From Bradyrhizobium prioriisuperbiae (GTDB lineage: Bacteria; Pseudomonadota; Alphaproteobacteria; Rhizobiales; Xanthobacteraceae), in assembly GCF_032397745.1 (NCBI RefSeq), contig NZ_CP135921.1, forward strand, positions 6,932,501 to 6,996,500: a stretch of 64,000 bases of DNA, given 5' to 3'. How positions within the stretch are numbered: the first letter of the stretch is position 1; each line of letters starts with the position of its first letter. A program made the position numbers and the translations under genes. Positions 9,740 to 18,200 of this stretch are shown here, piece after piece. The notes under the pieces were generated by a model. It saw only the letters and a program-made list of their open reading frames with translations, ran no database searches and had not been told where the DNA came from.

Positions 9740-10102
9740 GCCCGTCATCGCACATCTGCCAAGCCCCGAACTGGTCGCGAGCCGGCGGGTCCCCAGCCAA
9801 CTGGTCTACCGCATTCGCAGCAGAGTGACGACCAAAGCACCCGTCAAAGTTCGTCGGTGGGCGTCGTCTCGTGGGATCCGCCGCCGGCCTGAACGAACAT
9901 TCATCTTCGCCGCCGTAAACTTCCGAGTTTGCTGGACAAAATCAAAAATGTCGGCCATGGGAATCCGAGGGCGCGGCGGAACAGCGATCCGCCGCATTGG
10001 GGGCCAATTTTCGCGGCATCACACGGGCGAACCATCATGGTGCAAACCAGGACATGGCGAACCCAGCGCGGGCCGTGCTGCATTCAAATTGTCGGGGACT
10101 TC
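9740..10102. other. intergenic region between divergent ndvC-like and exported-protein genes
   Basis: These 363 bases separate two divergent transcription units and must hold promoters for both. I see no convincing gene: the frames running through it are Arg/Pro-rich and lack ribosome-binding sites. A frame continuing into the downstream exported protein is open from a TTG at 9929 and has an ATG at 10037. Those extensions are arginine-rich rather than signal-peptide-like. No strong hairpin or repeat was noticed. Confidence 0.5.
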
Positions 10103-10672
10103 ATGCGTCTGCTGTCTGAGTTTCGTAACGCAGTGTTTCGTGCGATTGCCGTGCCAAGCGCGGCCTTGCTGATCGGCATCGGCGGCGCTATCGCCCAAAG
10201 CGGCGATCTGCGCGCCCAGGACCAGGCCCAGAAGCCCGCTGCCGCCAACCCCGCCGACGCGGCCAAGGACAGCCAGCGCAAGACCGACGAATTCGCCGAA
10301 GCCGCCCAGGCCATCAACGGCCCCGCCGGCAACCCGGAATGCGTATGGCTCGGCCGCCGCGTGGTCAGCCTGATGTGGCGCGACGACCTCGATACCGCGT
10401 TCCGACACCTCGATCTGTACGACCGCTTCGGCTGCCCGGGAGGTCACGTCCAGGCGACGTTCCGCTGTCTGACCCGCTTCGGCGGCTCCATCGATCCGAA
10501 GGTCTCCGAAACCCTGACCAGCCGCGTCCATGCCTGCTGGGTCAATCCGAACGCCCAGCCGCAGACGGCTGCAGCGGCGGCTCCGGCGCCCACGACGCCT
10601 CCGGCCGCGGCGGTTGCTCCGGCTGCAGCACCGCCGGCCGCGGCAGCAGCACCGGCGGCCCCCGCGAAATAA
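10103..10672 (+). CDS. exported Ala/Pro-rich protein in the ndv locus (position of NdvD)
   Basis: This 189-residue protein starts with a signal peptide (RAIAVPSAALLIGIGGAIAQ, likely cleaved after about residue 30). A small conserved core follows, with cysteines in NPECVWLGRRVV, RFGCPGGH and TFRCLTRF and a last Cys in HACWVNPN. It ends in a low-complexity Ala/Pro tail of about 40 residues. ATG 10103 is chosen because it follows GGGGACTTC and begins the signal peptide. It lies between the ndvC-like and ndvB-like genes, exactly where B. japonicum has ndvD, a third gene required for cyclic glucan synthesis. If the upstream TTG at 9929 were used the product would be about 26 kDa, the size reported for NdvD. 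The identity with ndvD is positional inference only. Confidence 0.7.
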   Translation: MRLLSEFRNAVFRAIAVPSAALLIGIGGAIAQSGDLRAQDQAQKPAAANPADAAKDSQRKTDEFAEAAQAINGPAGNPECVWLGRRVVSLMWRDDLDTAFRHLDLYDRFGCPGGHVQATFRCLTRFGGSIDPKVSETLTSRVHACWVNPNAQPQTAAAAAPAPTTPPAAAVAPAAAPPAAAAAPAAPAK

Positions 10673-10930
10673 TTCCCGCCGCCGCGGGAACGATCGGGAC
10701 GTTGTCCGGTTGCGCAACAGCCGTCCAACAATCCCGTTCGCCGCGTGTCGCCCTGAAAATGACATGCCGTCATACGAGTTGTTAAACTGCGTGGCATAGT
10801 TAAGCTGCCGTTCATCGTCGCGTCGTTATTGAACGTCACTGGTTGAACGCCTGAGCGGGCCCTTCGAGCTGAAACTGGGGGACGGGTTCGCATCCTGAAA
10901 ACCACAGTCCCGGTATTGGTTCAGTCGCGA

Positions 10931-13600
10931 ATGCGCGCCGTCGTCGCCGTCCTGTTGTGTGTTACCGCCATCCACGCCGCACTCTGGGGCATCCTTCGCG
11001 ATAAGAAGGACGCTCCCGACTTCAAGGGCATCCTGCCGAGCGTGTCCTATGCGCCGTTCGAGGGCGCCGGCCATCCCGACGTCGACAATGTTCCGACCGC
11101 CGAGAAGATTCGGGCGGATCTGAAGACTCTCTCGACGATGACCAAAGCGATCCGCCTCTATTCGTCCACCGGCGGCGTCGAACTGGTGCCGCCGATCGCC
11201 AACGAGTTCGGCCTCAAGGTCACGGTCGGCGCCTGGATCGACAAGAACGCCGACCGCAACGAGCGTGAGATCCGCGCCGCGGTCGATCTCGCCAAGCACA
11301 ACAGCAACGTTAATGGCATCGTTGTCGGCAATGAAACCATCTATCGCGGCGAGCAGAAGGTCGAGGACCTGATCGAGCTGATCCAGCGGGTCAAGAAGCA
11401 GGTGACCGTTCCCGTCACCACCGGCGAGATCTGGAACATCTGGCGTGACAATCCGAGCCTCGCCTCGTCGGTCGACTTCATTGCCGCCCACGTGCTGCCC
11501 TATTGGGAGAACTTCACCGACAAGCAGGCGGTGGATCAGGCGATGTACATCTACGGCCTGCTGCGGGAGAACTTCCCCGGCAAGCGGGTGGTGATCGCCG
11601 AATTCGGCTGGCCCAGCGCCGGCTACAACCTGCGCAATTCCGTTCCCGGCCCGTTCGAGCAGGCTGTGACCCTGCGGAACTTCGTGACCCGCGCCGAAGC
11701 CATCGGCATGGACTACAATATCGTCGAAGCGATCGACCAGCCTTGGAAGTTTTTTGAAGGTGGCGTAGGCCCTTACTGGGGCATTCTGAATGCATCACGT
11801 GAACCGAAGTTCGCGTGGACCGGGCCCGTGGTCGACCCCGATTACTGGAAACTCGCGACCATCGCCCTGCTGGTCGGCATCTTGCTGTCGCTGCCGATCC
11901 TGCGGCTGTTCCGTCCCACCGCCATGCAGACCGCCGTACTCGCCGCCACCGCCAACGGCGTCGGCGCATGGGTCGCGACAGTGTTCGCCTACTGGAACGG
12001 CCATTACTTCGTGTTCGGATCGGCCTTCGCCCTCACCCTCGGCCTGATCCTGCTGGTGCCGCTGATCATCATCGCCATGGCGCGAATTGAAGAAATCGCC
12101 ACCATCGCGTTCGGTCGCGCGCCCCGCCGCCTGATCACCAACGGCCTGCCCGCGCCCGCGGACGGCGTGTTCCCGAAAGTCTCGATCCACATCCCGGCCT
12201 ATTTCGAGCCGCCGGAGATGTTGAAGCAGACCCTCGACGCGGTGGCCCGGCTGGACTACCCGAATTTCGAGTGCGTGGTGATCATCAACAACACACCGGA
12301 TACGGCCTTCACCCAGCCGATCCAGGACCATTGCCGGATGCTGGGCGAGCGGTTCGTGTTCATCAATGCCGAGAAGGTGCAGGGCTTCAAGGCCGGCGCG
12401 CTGAAGATCGCGATGGCACGCACCGCGCCCGACGCCGAGATCATCGGCGTGATCGACGCCGACTATGTGGTGACGCCCGACTGGCTGAAGGACCTGGTGC
12501 CCGCCTTCGCCGACCCCCGCGTCGGCTTGGTGCAGGCGCCCCAGGATCATCGCGACGGCGGCCAGTCGCTGATGCATTACATCATGAATGGCGAGTACGC
12601 CGGCTTCTTCGACATCGGCATGGTCCAGCGCAACGAGCACGACGCCATCATCGTCCATGGCACCATGTGCCTGATCCGCCGCGCCGCCATGGATATGGCC
12701 GGCGGCTGGGCCGGCGACACCATTTGCGAGGACACTGATCTGGGTCTCGCCATTGTCGAGAACGGCTGGATCACCCATTACACCAACAAGCGCTACGGCT
12801 TCGGCCTGCTGCCGGACACCTATGAGGCGTTCCGCAAGCAGCGCCATCGCTGGGCCTATGGCGGCTTCCAGATCGTCAAGAAGCACTGGCGGCGCTTCCT
12901 GCCCGGCGCCAGCCGGCTGACGCGGGACCAGAGGCGCGAGTTCTCGCTGGGATGGCTGAACTGGCTTGGCGCCGAAAGCCTCGGCGTCGTGGTGGCGATC
13001 CTGAACCTGATCTGGGTGCCGATCGTCGCCTTCGCCGCGATCGCCATTCCCGACAAGATCCTGACCCTGCCGATCATCGTTTCCTTCGTGGTGTCGGCGC
13101 TGCATTTCCTCACGCTGTATCGGCTGCGGGTGAAAGTGAGGATCGGTCAGATGCTGGGCGCCATGATCGCGGCGATGTCGGTGCAATGGACGGTGTCGCG
13201 CGCGGTCGCCAACGGCCTGATCACCGAACATTTGCCGTTCGCCCGCACCTCAAAGGGTGGCCTGTCGCGGATGTCGGTGGAATTCCAGGCATTCTGGGAG
13301 GCCGTGATCGGCGTGCTGCTCTGGGTCGGCGCTGCGGTGCTCATCATCACCAATGCCTCAAAGCAGATCACGGAGATCTACATCTTCGCTGGCGTGCTGC
13401 TCCTGCAGAGCCTTCCGTTCCTCGCCGCGGTGGCCATCGCGACCCTGGAGAATTCGCGGATCAACAATTTCACATTCTGGCGCGAGACCGGCATCAGAAC
13501 CGCGGAGCTGATCGGCCTGCGCCCGGTGTCGCTGCCGATCCCCGGCTCACTAAATCCGCCGCCTGCGATGGGATCGGAAATCCAAAGCGAGGTGCCGTGA
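10931..13600 (+). CDS. ndvB: NdvB-like cyclic beta-glucan synthase: GH17 domain + processive GT2 glycosyltransferase
   Basis: This 889-residue, two-domain membrane enzyme should polymerise UDP-glucose into beta-1,3-glucan. After an N-terminal anchor (VVAVLLCVTAIHAALWGIL) comes a GH17 domain with both catalytic Glu residues (VVGNETIYRGE; IAEFGWPSAGY). Three to four membrane helices precede a GT2 domain with the full processive motif set: VSIHIPAYFEPPEM, GVIDADYVVTPDW (DxD), TICEDTDLGL (catalytic Asp) and RKQRHRWAYGG (QxxRW). C-terminal helices follow. Size (about 98 kDa) and architecture fit B. japonicum NdvB (about 102 kDa), which makes cyclic beta-(1,3),(1,6)-glucans important for osmoadaptation and nodulation. 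The frame is open from a TTG at 10916; ATG 10931 better fits a signal-anchor start. Confidence 0.85.
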   Translation: MRAVVAVLLCVTAIHAALWGILRDKKDAPDFKGILPSVSYAPFEGAGHPDVDNVPTAEKIRADLKTLSTMTKAIRLYSSTGGVELVPPIANEFGLKVTVGAWIDKNADRNEREIRAAVDLAKHNSNVNGIVVGNETIYRGEQKVEDLIELIQRVKKQVTVPVTTGEIWNIWRDNPSLASSVDFIAAHVLPYWENFTDKQAVDQAMYIYGLLRENFPGKRVVIAEFGWPSAGYNLRNSVPGPFEQAVTLRNFVTRAEAIGMDYNIVEAIDQPWKFFEGGVGPYWGILNASREPKFAWTGPVVDPDYWKLATIALLVGILLSLPILRLFRPTAMQTAVLAATANGVGAWVATVFAYWNGHYFVFGSAFALTLGLILLVPLIIIAMARIEEIATIAFGRAPRRLITNGLPAPADGVFPKVSIHIPAYFEPPEMLKQTLDAVARLDYPNFECVVIINNTPDTAFTQPIQDHCRMLGERFVFINAEKVQGFKAGALKIAMARTAPDAEIIGVIDADYVVTPDWLKDLVPAFADPRVGLVQAPQDHRDGGQSLMHYIMNGEYAGFFDIGMVQRNEHDAIIVHGTMCLIRRAAMDMAGGWAGDTICEDTDLGLAIVENGWITHYTNKRYGFGLLPDTYEAFRKQRHRWAYGGFQIVKKHWRRFLPGASRLTRDQRREFSLGWLNWLGAESLGVVVAILNLIWVPIVAFAAIAIPDKILTLPIIVSFVVSALHFLTLYRLRVKVRIGQMLGAMIAAMSVQWTVSRAVANGLITEHLPFARTSKGGLSRMSVEFQAFWEAVIGVLLWVGAAVLIITNASKQITEIYIFAGVLLLQSLPFLAAVAIATLENSRINNFTFWRETGIRTAELIGLRPVSLPIPGSLNPPPAMGSEIQSEVP

Positions 13601-13613
13601 TAAAGCATTGATC

Positions 13614-13641
13614 CACAGGGCCCATTTCTGTTCGCCCTGTG
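13614..13641 (+). terminator. hairpin after ndvB-like gene
   Basis: An 8-bp perfect stem CACAGGGC / GCCCTGTG encloses a 12-base loop, 13 bases after the ndvB stop. It is not followed by a T-run, so termination would have to be inefficient or Rho-assisted. It abuts the tRNA promoter. Confidence 0.4.
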
Positions 13642-13644
13642 CTA

Positions 13645-13673
13645 TTGACCCGCATCGACCTGCCCCCTACACA
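13645..13673 (+). promoter_or_regulatory. sigma-70-type promoter for tRNA-Lys
   Basis: TTGACC (13645-13650) and TACACA (13668-13673) are separated by exactly 17 bases and lie 12 bases before the tRNA 5' end. This is the expected layout for a strong stable-RNA promoter in alphaproteobacteria. Confidence 0.55.
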
Positions 13674-13684
13674 GCGCGGCGAGT

Positions 13685-13760
13685 GAGCGCGTAGCTCAGG
13701 TGGTAGAGCACGTGACTTTTAATCATGGGGTCGAGGGTTCGAGTCCCTCCGCGCTCACCA
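13685..13760 (+). tRNA. tRNA-Lys (anticodon TTT)
   Basis: The 76-base cloverleaf has acceptor stem GAGCGCG / CGCGCTC with discriminator A and an encoded CCA at 13758-13760. The D-arm TAGCTCAGGTGGTAGAGCA is canonical. The anticodon loop is CTTTTAA (anticodon TTT) on stem GTGA/TCAT-like pairs, and the T-arm GAGGGTTCGAGTCCCTC is perfect. It is a possible integration landmark for the downstream accessory region, but no duplicated 3' end of this tRNA was seen. Confidence 0.97.
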
Positions 13761-13910
13761 AGTAAAAACAATAGCTTAGAGCGATCCGGCGTTACTCGGA
13801 TTCCCGGAAAATCGTTCTCGAAGCCTGTAGATGCAGAAGGCGCCCTGGCCGCTGTCGGAATCAGATCCGGGTCCGCCGCGACAAACGAAGAAAGTAACGA
13901 GCCGTAACCG

Positions 13911-14258
13911 ATGAGCGGATTCAAGGAAGCCAGTTTTGCCGATCGCCAGAAAGCGGCCCAGGCCGCCAGAAAGGCCATGCTGGAGAAATTTCAAGCCAAG
14001 CCAGCAGCCGACGATCCGGCAGTGCTGAAGCGGCAGGCTGAACGCGAGGCGCAGGCCGCCGAGCGCGCCAAGGCGAAAGCGGCCCGTGAGGCCGCGAAGG
14101 CTGAGCAGAAGGCCCGCGAAGCAGAAGCCGCTGCCGAGCTGGCAGCCCAGGCCGCTCGTGAAAAGGCCGAGGCGGAAGCCCGCCAAGCCGCGCTCGAGGC
14201 CGAGCAAAAGGCTGCGCGTGACGCGCGCTATGCCGCACGCAAGAAGAAGCGAAAATAA
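13911..14258 (+). CDS. DUF6481-type Ala/Lys/Glu-rich coiled-coil protein
   Basis: This 115-residue protein is almost entirely a charged alanine-rich helix: after MSGFKEASFADRQKAAQAAR, about 80 residues repeat motifs such as AERAKAKAAREAAKAEQKAR. It ends in the basic tail ARKKKRK. The N-terminal FKE..F.dRQKAAQ.AR..ML.KF pattern matches small proteins annotated as DUF6481 in Rhizobiales. The composition suggests an extended single helix or nucleic-acid-associated protein; no function is known. ATG 13911 is the only sensible start. Codon use and GC are like the backbone, so it belongs to the chromosome rather than to the Tc region downstream. Confidence 0.8.
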   Translation: MSGFKEASFADRQKAAQAARKAMLEKFQAKPAADDPAVLKRQAEREAQAAERAKAKAAREAAKAEQKAREAEAAAELAAQAAREKAEAEARQAALEAEQKAARDARYAARKKKRK

Positions 14259-14267
14259 CCTGATGGT

Positions 14268-14286
14268 CGGGAGGCCACGCCTCCCG
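14268..14286 (+). terminator. GC-rich hairpin downstream of DUF6481 gene
   Basis: A perfect 8-bp stem CGGGAGGC / GCCTCCCG with a 3-base CAC loop lies 9 bases after the stop codon. No T-run follows, so it may be a Rho-assisted terminator or an mRNA-stabilising hairpin. Confidence 0.45.
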
Positions 14287-14542
14287 GTGACGGATGCGAT
14301 TTTATCGCTGCGGAGTCCCCCCGCAGAGGCCCAAAGCGGATTAGGCAGATCCGACGTCAGACGCGCCATCAACTAGGCAAGCCACTGATATTTATTGAAT
14401 ATTTACTGCCATGCGCGTTTGTCGAGAGCGACGCTGGCTCTTCCACGAAACCATTTCACAGGCGCGACGAAGTCGTCCTGAAACGAACCCCGCTTACTCC
14501 TGTTGTCAACAGAACGCCGGTACTGACGGCAGGAGACATCCG

Positions 14543-14743
14543 ATGAACCACTCGATCCACTCCGCAGATCGCACGACCCACCTCAAGATCGTGATGGTCG
14601 CTCTGGTTGCTGGTATCGCGCTGGCGGGTTTTGGTTTGTCCAAGCGCTCGGACCTGAACACCGGCAACACGCAGACCGCTGGTATCGTCAAGGCTGGAAA
14701 GCTGGTGACGGTATCGAGTTCAGGTGCGTCGGTTATTCGGTAA
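14543..14743 (+). CDS. small single-span membrane peptide
   Basis: This 66-residue protein has one hydrophobic helix (KIVMVALVAGIALAGFGL, about residues 15-32). A short polar tail follows (SDLNTGNTQTAGIVKAGKLVTVSSSGASVIR). The helix could be a signal peptide or an anchor. The ATG is preceded by GGCAGGAGACATCCG, a good Shine-Dalgarno at proper spacing, which is the reason for preferring it over the longer frame. A strong Rho-independent terminator lies 29 bases after the stop, so this is a monocistronic unit. Similar very short anchored proteins are common hypotheticals in Bradyrhizobium; no function is known. Confidence 0.7.
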   Translation: MNHSIHSADRTTHLKIVMVALVAGIALAGFGLSKRSDLNTGNTQTAGIVKAGKLVTVSSSGASVIR

Positions 14744-14771
14744 GTGACGGCCAGAAGTTAAGCAGAGACAG

Positions 14772-14796
14772 GACCGCCCTTTGGCGGTCTTTTTAT
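14772..14796 (+). terminator. Rho-independent terminator
   Basis: A 7-bp perfect stem GACCGCC / GGCGGTC with a 4-base loop is followed immediately by TTTTTAT. It closes the unit of the 66-residue membrane peptide. Confidence 0.9.
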
Positions 14797-14797
14797 T

Positions 14798-14833
14798 TGG
14801 CGAGAGGGCGGGACTGAGTTCGAACCCGCCCTC
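14798..14833 (-). repeat. tRNA 3'-end-like remnant / inverted repeat 1
   Basis: On the minus strand this reads like the T-arm and acceptor end of a class II (Ser-type) tRNA: GGGCGGGTTCGAAC, then about a dozen bases, then CCCTCTCGCCA. The remaining cloverleaf is absent. It also forms a 9-bp inverted repeat (GAGGGCGGG 14804-14812 with CCCGCCCTC 14825-14833). It may be a tRNA fragment left by an integrative element or a member of a dispersed repeat; I cannot decide without a genome search. Confidence 0.35.
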
Positions 14834-14907
14834 CTACGCTAAAGCTTCGGAGGACATCCCGCTTCGCCCGAAGCAAGGACTGATCCTACGAAGCTCGAAG
14901 AGCGGGA

Positions 14908-14965
14908 TGGCGGGGGAGCTACGATTCGAACGCAGGATCGCGGCTTTGGAATCCGCGGCTTTGGA
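14908..14965 (-). repeat. tRNA 3'-end-like remnant 2 with 15-bp tandem duplication
   Basis: The minus strand reads CTGCGTTCGAATCGTAG (a complete 5-bp T-stem with loop TTCGAAT), then CTCCCCCGCCA, an acceptor 3' strand plus CCA. No matching GGGGGAG 5' strand exists upstream, so only a 3' fragment is present. Next to it CGCGGCTTTGGA occurs twice (14939-14950 and 14954-14965), a period of 15. The bases between this and remnant 1 contain an imperfect AAGCTTCG/CGAAGCT palindrome. Confidence 0.35.
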
Positions 14966-15088
14966 CCGGGCTCATTCTTGTTTTGACGCGTTTTCTTAAC
15001 GCGAACCGGTACCCACGTCGCTCGAAAACGCTATGGGGCTACACCCCAATTGGTCCCGACTGCAGGTGCCGCCCCTGCTTTTCCCAAA

Positions 15089-15111
15089 GCGACTCGGCTT
15101 CGCCGAGTCGC
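15089..15111 (-). terminator. perfect 10-bp hairpin downstream of the Tc fusion gene
   Basis: GCGACTCGGC and GCCGAGTCGC flank a TTC loop. It lies about 160 bases beyond the stop of the TcB-TcC fusion, the last gene of the minus-strand toxin unit. No T-run is adjacent on either strand, so a terminator role is tentative; it may be a dispersed palindrome. Confidence 0.35.
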
Positions 15112-15267
15112 AGAGGTCCACAACCGAGCGCCTTAGCTGATAGACGAAGTCGGAGAACTGCTTGCTGGCACGGACGTTCGGTTCGAACCGAAGTTTCCAG
15201 GGTGGAAGCCTGGTCGTACTCGGCCACGTTCAAAACAGCGCCATGTCGGGCGAATGCACAAACGCTT

Positions 15268-18200
15268 TCATGGCTTCCAGCTCTCGATGTCGTTTTTAGA
15301 GTGGTGATGTTTGAAATAGAGCTGAGACACATGTCCTTGGATCTCGCCGAGCATCTGCATGGCATCCTGGTGTTTGCCAAGTAATTTCTCAAAGCGGATG
15401 AGATTATGGTGGCCCTGCCGAGTGAGTTTGTTCGTCGTGGTATTCATCCCTCCAATCACTCCTTCAGCGTGTCGAGGTATTTCAATGACGTCCAGCTCAT
15501 TAAATGCGATTGCGGTCAGATCAAATTCAGATTCCAGCATGCTCTCCAGTGAATCAATCGCCGCATGGAATTTATCCAGCTTTTCCAGCCCCAGACCCGC
15601 CATCGCACGCTTGGTCTCTTGGGCGGTGTCGCCAACCTGAAACAATGTTTTGGCCGCAGTTGATGCCCCTGGGAGAGGCACGACCTTGGCCGCGTATCCC
15701 AAAGATGTTTCAACGGTATCTTTTTTACTCACATCGATTGGCCGCTTGCCACTCATCAGCAACTTTGCTTGCCTGGTTTTACTGGATGCATCAAAAATAA
15801 ACTGTTCGGGATTCATTTCAGAGGACTTCGGAATGACGTCCGATGCCCAACCAACTTTTTTCCCGCCTTTTTTCATAGCTTTGTCGATTCCCCAGGATGC
15901 GGCCGCGCTTGCACCCGAAACCACCACCTCTGATAAGGCATAGCCCGCCACTGTTCCTAACCCCGGGAGCAGCACGGAGCCCGCCACGGTCAACCCCACC
16001 TTGGTACCAACCTTGAGAGCCCCCGTAGTGACCTGATACGCCATATGCCCCGCCGCCTTTTTGCCGATATCACCGGATTCCTGCAGGTTGCCAAACTGCT
16101 CTTTCTTCGTCTTCAGCGCCGAAGTGACTTCTCTGATAAGCTCGTCGTAGCGTCGGATCTGATTCTCCAGCGCATCCCTAGCCTCCCGATTTCCACCCAG
16201 TCGATCCACATAACGGATGGGATTGCTGCCCACCATCTGATAAAGATTGAGCCCGTCCACCGCTCCGCCTGGATCTGGATTCAGCCAGCGTTGCAGCCAG
16301 GGCGCGTAGTAGCGGTAACCGTAGTAATACAAGCCCGTCGCATCGCGCTCCCTGCCGGAATACCGGATCGTTTTATAACTGGCCTCCAGCGTATTTCTTC
16401 CTGCCCATAAAGCCGTGCCGCCGTAGGGGTAGTATTCCTCCTGACTCAGCAGCGCCGCGTTTTCATCCAGCTCCAATGTTCCGGACCCCACACGATTACT
16501 GAACGTGAAACGGATCTGATCATTTTCGATATCTTCCGGTTTGCCGGTTTCCCAATGCAGCACACGCACGTTACCGGCACCAGCGTGCACATTAATGACA
16601 TGCAGCAATCTCTCTCCGCTGGCGGTATCGCTGCGAATTTCCAGTCCCGGCAAGTAACGGACTTCCGCCGTGTGCGTTCGATTGGCCGCCCGTGTCGTGC
16701 TCACCTTGCGCAGCCGCATGCCGCGTGCGTCATAGACATAAGACTCGCTATCGTCTTCGCCGTCTTCACGCACCACCGGCCTGACTCTCATCAGTTGATT
16801 GCGGCTGTTCCAGAACAGACTCTGCCCCGGTTGCAATTGTTTGAGATTGCCATTGGCATCGAAACCGGCGGCGATATCCGGCTCACCTGGCAGTTGCCCG
16901 TCCCGCTCCGGCAACGCGCGGTTACTGTGCCGCGCGATGCCAAAACGCCGCGTGAAATTCTGCGCGCCGGCGTGACGCAACTCGATCAGATTGCCGCTGC
17001 CATCGTAGCGGTAGGTTTGCACGTAGTTGGAGAGTTGATCCGGATTGAGCGGTTGCAGCTCCGGCAGCGCCGGGCCGTGGCTGGCGTTATTGACTTCGCG
17101 CCCCGTCGCCTCGATCAGCTGGTACAGCGTGTCGTAGCGATACGTGCTGACCGGCTCGACACGCTGATTTTTAAAATATTGCACCGACTGCGCTTGATCC
17201 TCGCAGCGCAGCATATTGCCCACACGGTCGTACTCGTACAAACAATCCTGCAAGGCGTCGCCATTCGCGCGGCGCACGCTGCCACGGATCAACACGCCAT
17301 CTTCGGGACGATATTCAGCGACGCTGATCACACCATTACCCGCCGTTTCACTTTCCACCTGACCGAAAGCGTTATAGCGAATATCGTCAAGCAACCGTTT
17401 CGGTGCCGCCTGCCCCCGTAATTGTAGAGAAACAGCCTTGAGCTGCCCCGCCACCGTGTGCGCGAATAGCTGCTGGTTGTCCTTGGCATCGATCTGCGCC
17501 AGCGTTTCGCCCAACGCGTTGTAGCGGTATTGCGTAGTGGCAGCGCTGTCCTCTTCCCACAATGCATCCCGTTCCGGGATCGCGTCCGGCCAGTCGGGTG
17601 TATCCATCGATGCAAGGAAGTAGAGGGATTCCCGCAACAGGCCGCCAGTCAGGCTGATGCGTTCGACAAATCGCGTACCCGCCGCATGATCGTGCCGTAT
17701 CAGCTGTCCGCAAATATTGCGCGCCTGCGCTTCCGTGTCAGTGCCGGCGTAGGTAAAATACTCGACCGCACGCGCGGGAAATCCATCTCCCGTCTGTTCA
17801 AACACGGCGACCGGGCGCAATGCAGCATCGTATTGCTTATGCCGATGCATGCCTCGGCTATCCCAGCTTTCCAGGCCCAGCCCCGATGCACCGACCAGTG
17901 TCACGCTCCATCCCGAATCCACATTGCGCGTCAGCAGTGGCAAGCCGCTCAGGCTGAACACCACGGACTGGTTTACGGGTGTTGTATCATCCTCTTCTGC
18001 CAGCGCGAACAGACGCGCATCACGACTCGCGACCGGCAGCCCGGCGACATCGTGGATTTGCTGCGCCACGCGTTGTTCCACGGCGTCTCTCTGCTTCCGC
18101 CGATGAAACGCCACACCGCGCGCACTCAAACCGCGAGGATCGCTCACATTCAGCGTCGGCGTCCGGTAGTGCAGCGGATCGTCGGCGGCCATATCGTTCG

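Larger units (their letters stand above)
14834..15267. other. non-coding debris-like segment between core genes and the Tc locus
   Basis: I find no supportable gene here. It holds the second tRNA-3'-end look-alike, a near-palindromic dispersed-repeat-like block (about 14834-14905) and a perfect 10-bp hairpin (15089-15111). At 15180-15230 there is another TTCGAA-containing palindrome (TTCGGTTCGAACCGAA). Three tRNA-like or TTCGAA-centred fragments in 450 bases at the edge of an apparently imported locus suggest a site of repeated insertion and excision, which is inference. Confidence 0.45.

Noticed and set aside
11795..13231. Long minus-strand frame (478 codons) inside the ndvB-like gene
   Set aside because: Shadow of a high-GC coding sequence, rich in His, Asp, Gly and Arg, with no ribosome-binding site.
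14908..14975. Possible intact tRNA-Trp (loop TTCCAAA) on the minus strand
   Set aside because: The would-be anticodon stem has a mismatch, the 5' acceptor strand is absent, and the loop is one copy of a 15-bp tandem repeat.
16555..17421. Plus-strand frames inside the Tc genes as possible immunity or accessory genes
   Set aside because: All are antisense to strongly conserved RHS/Tc coding sequence and lack ribosome-binding sites; Tc toxins need no immunity protein.
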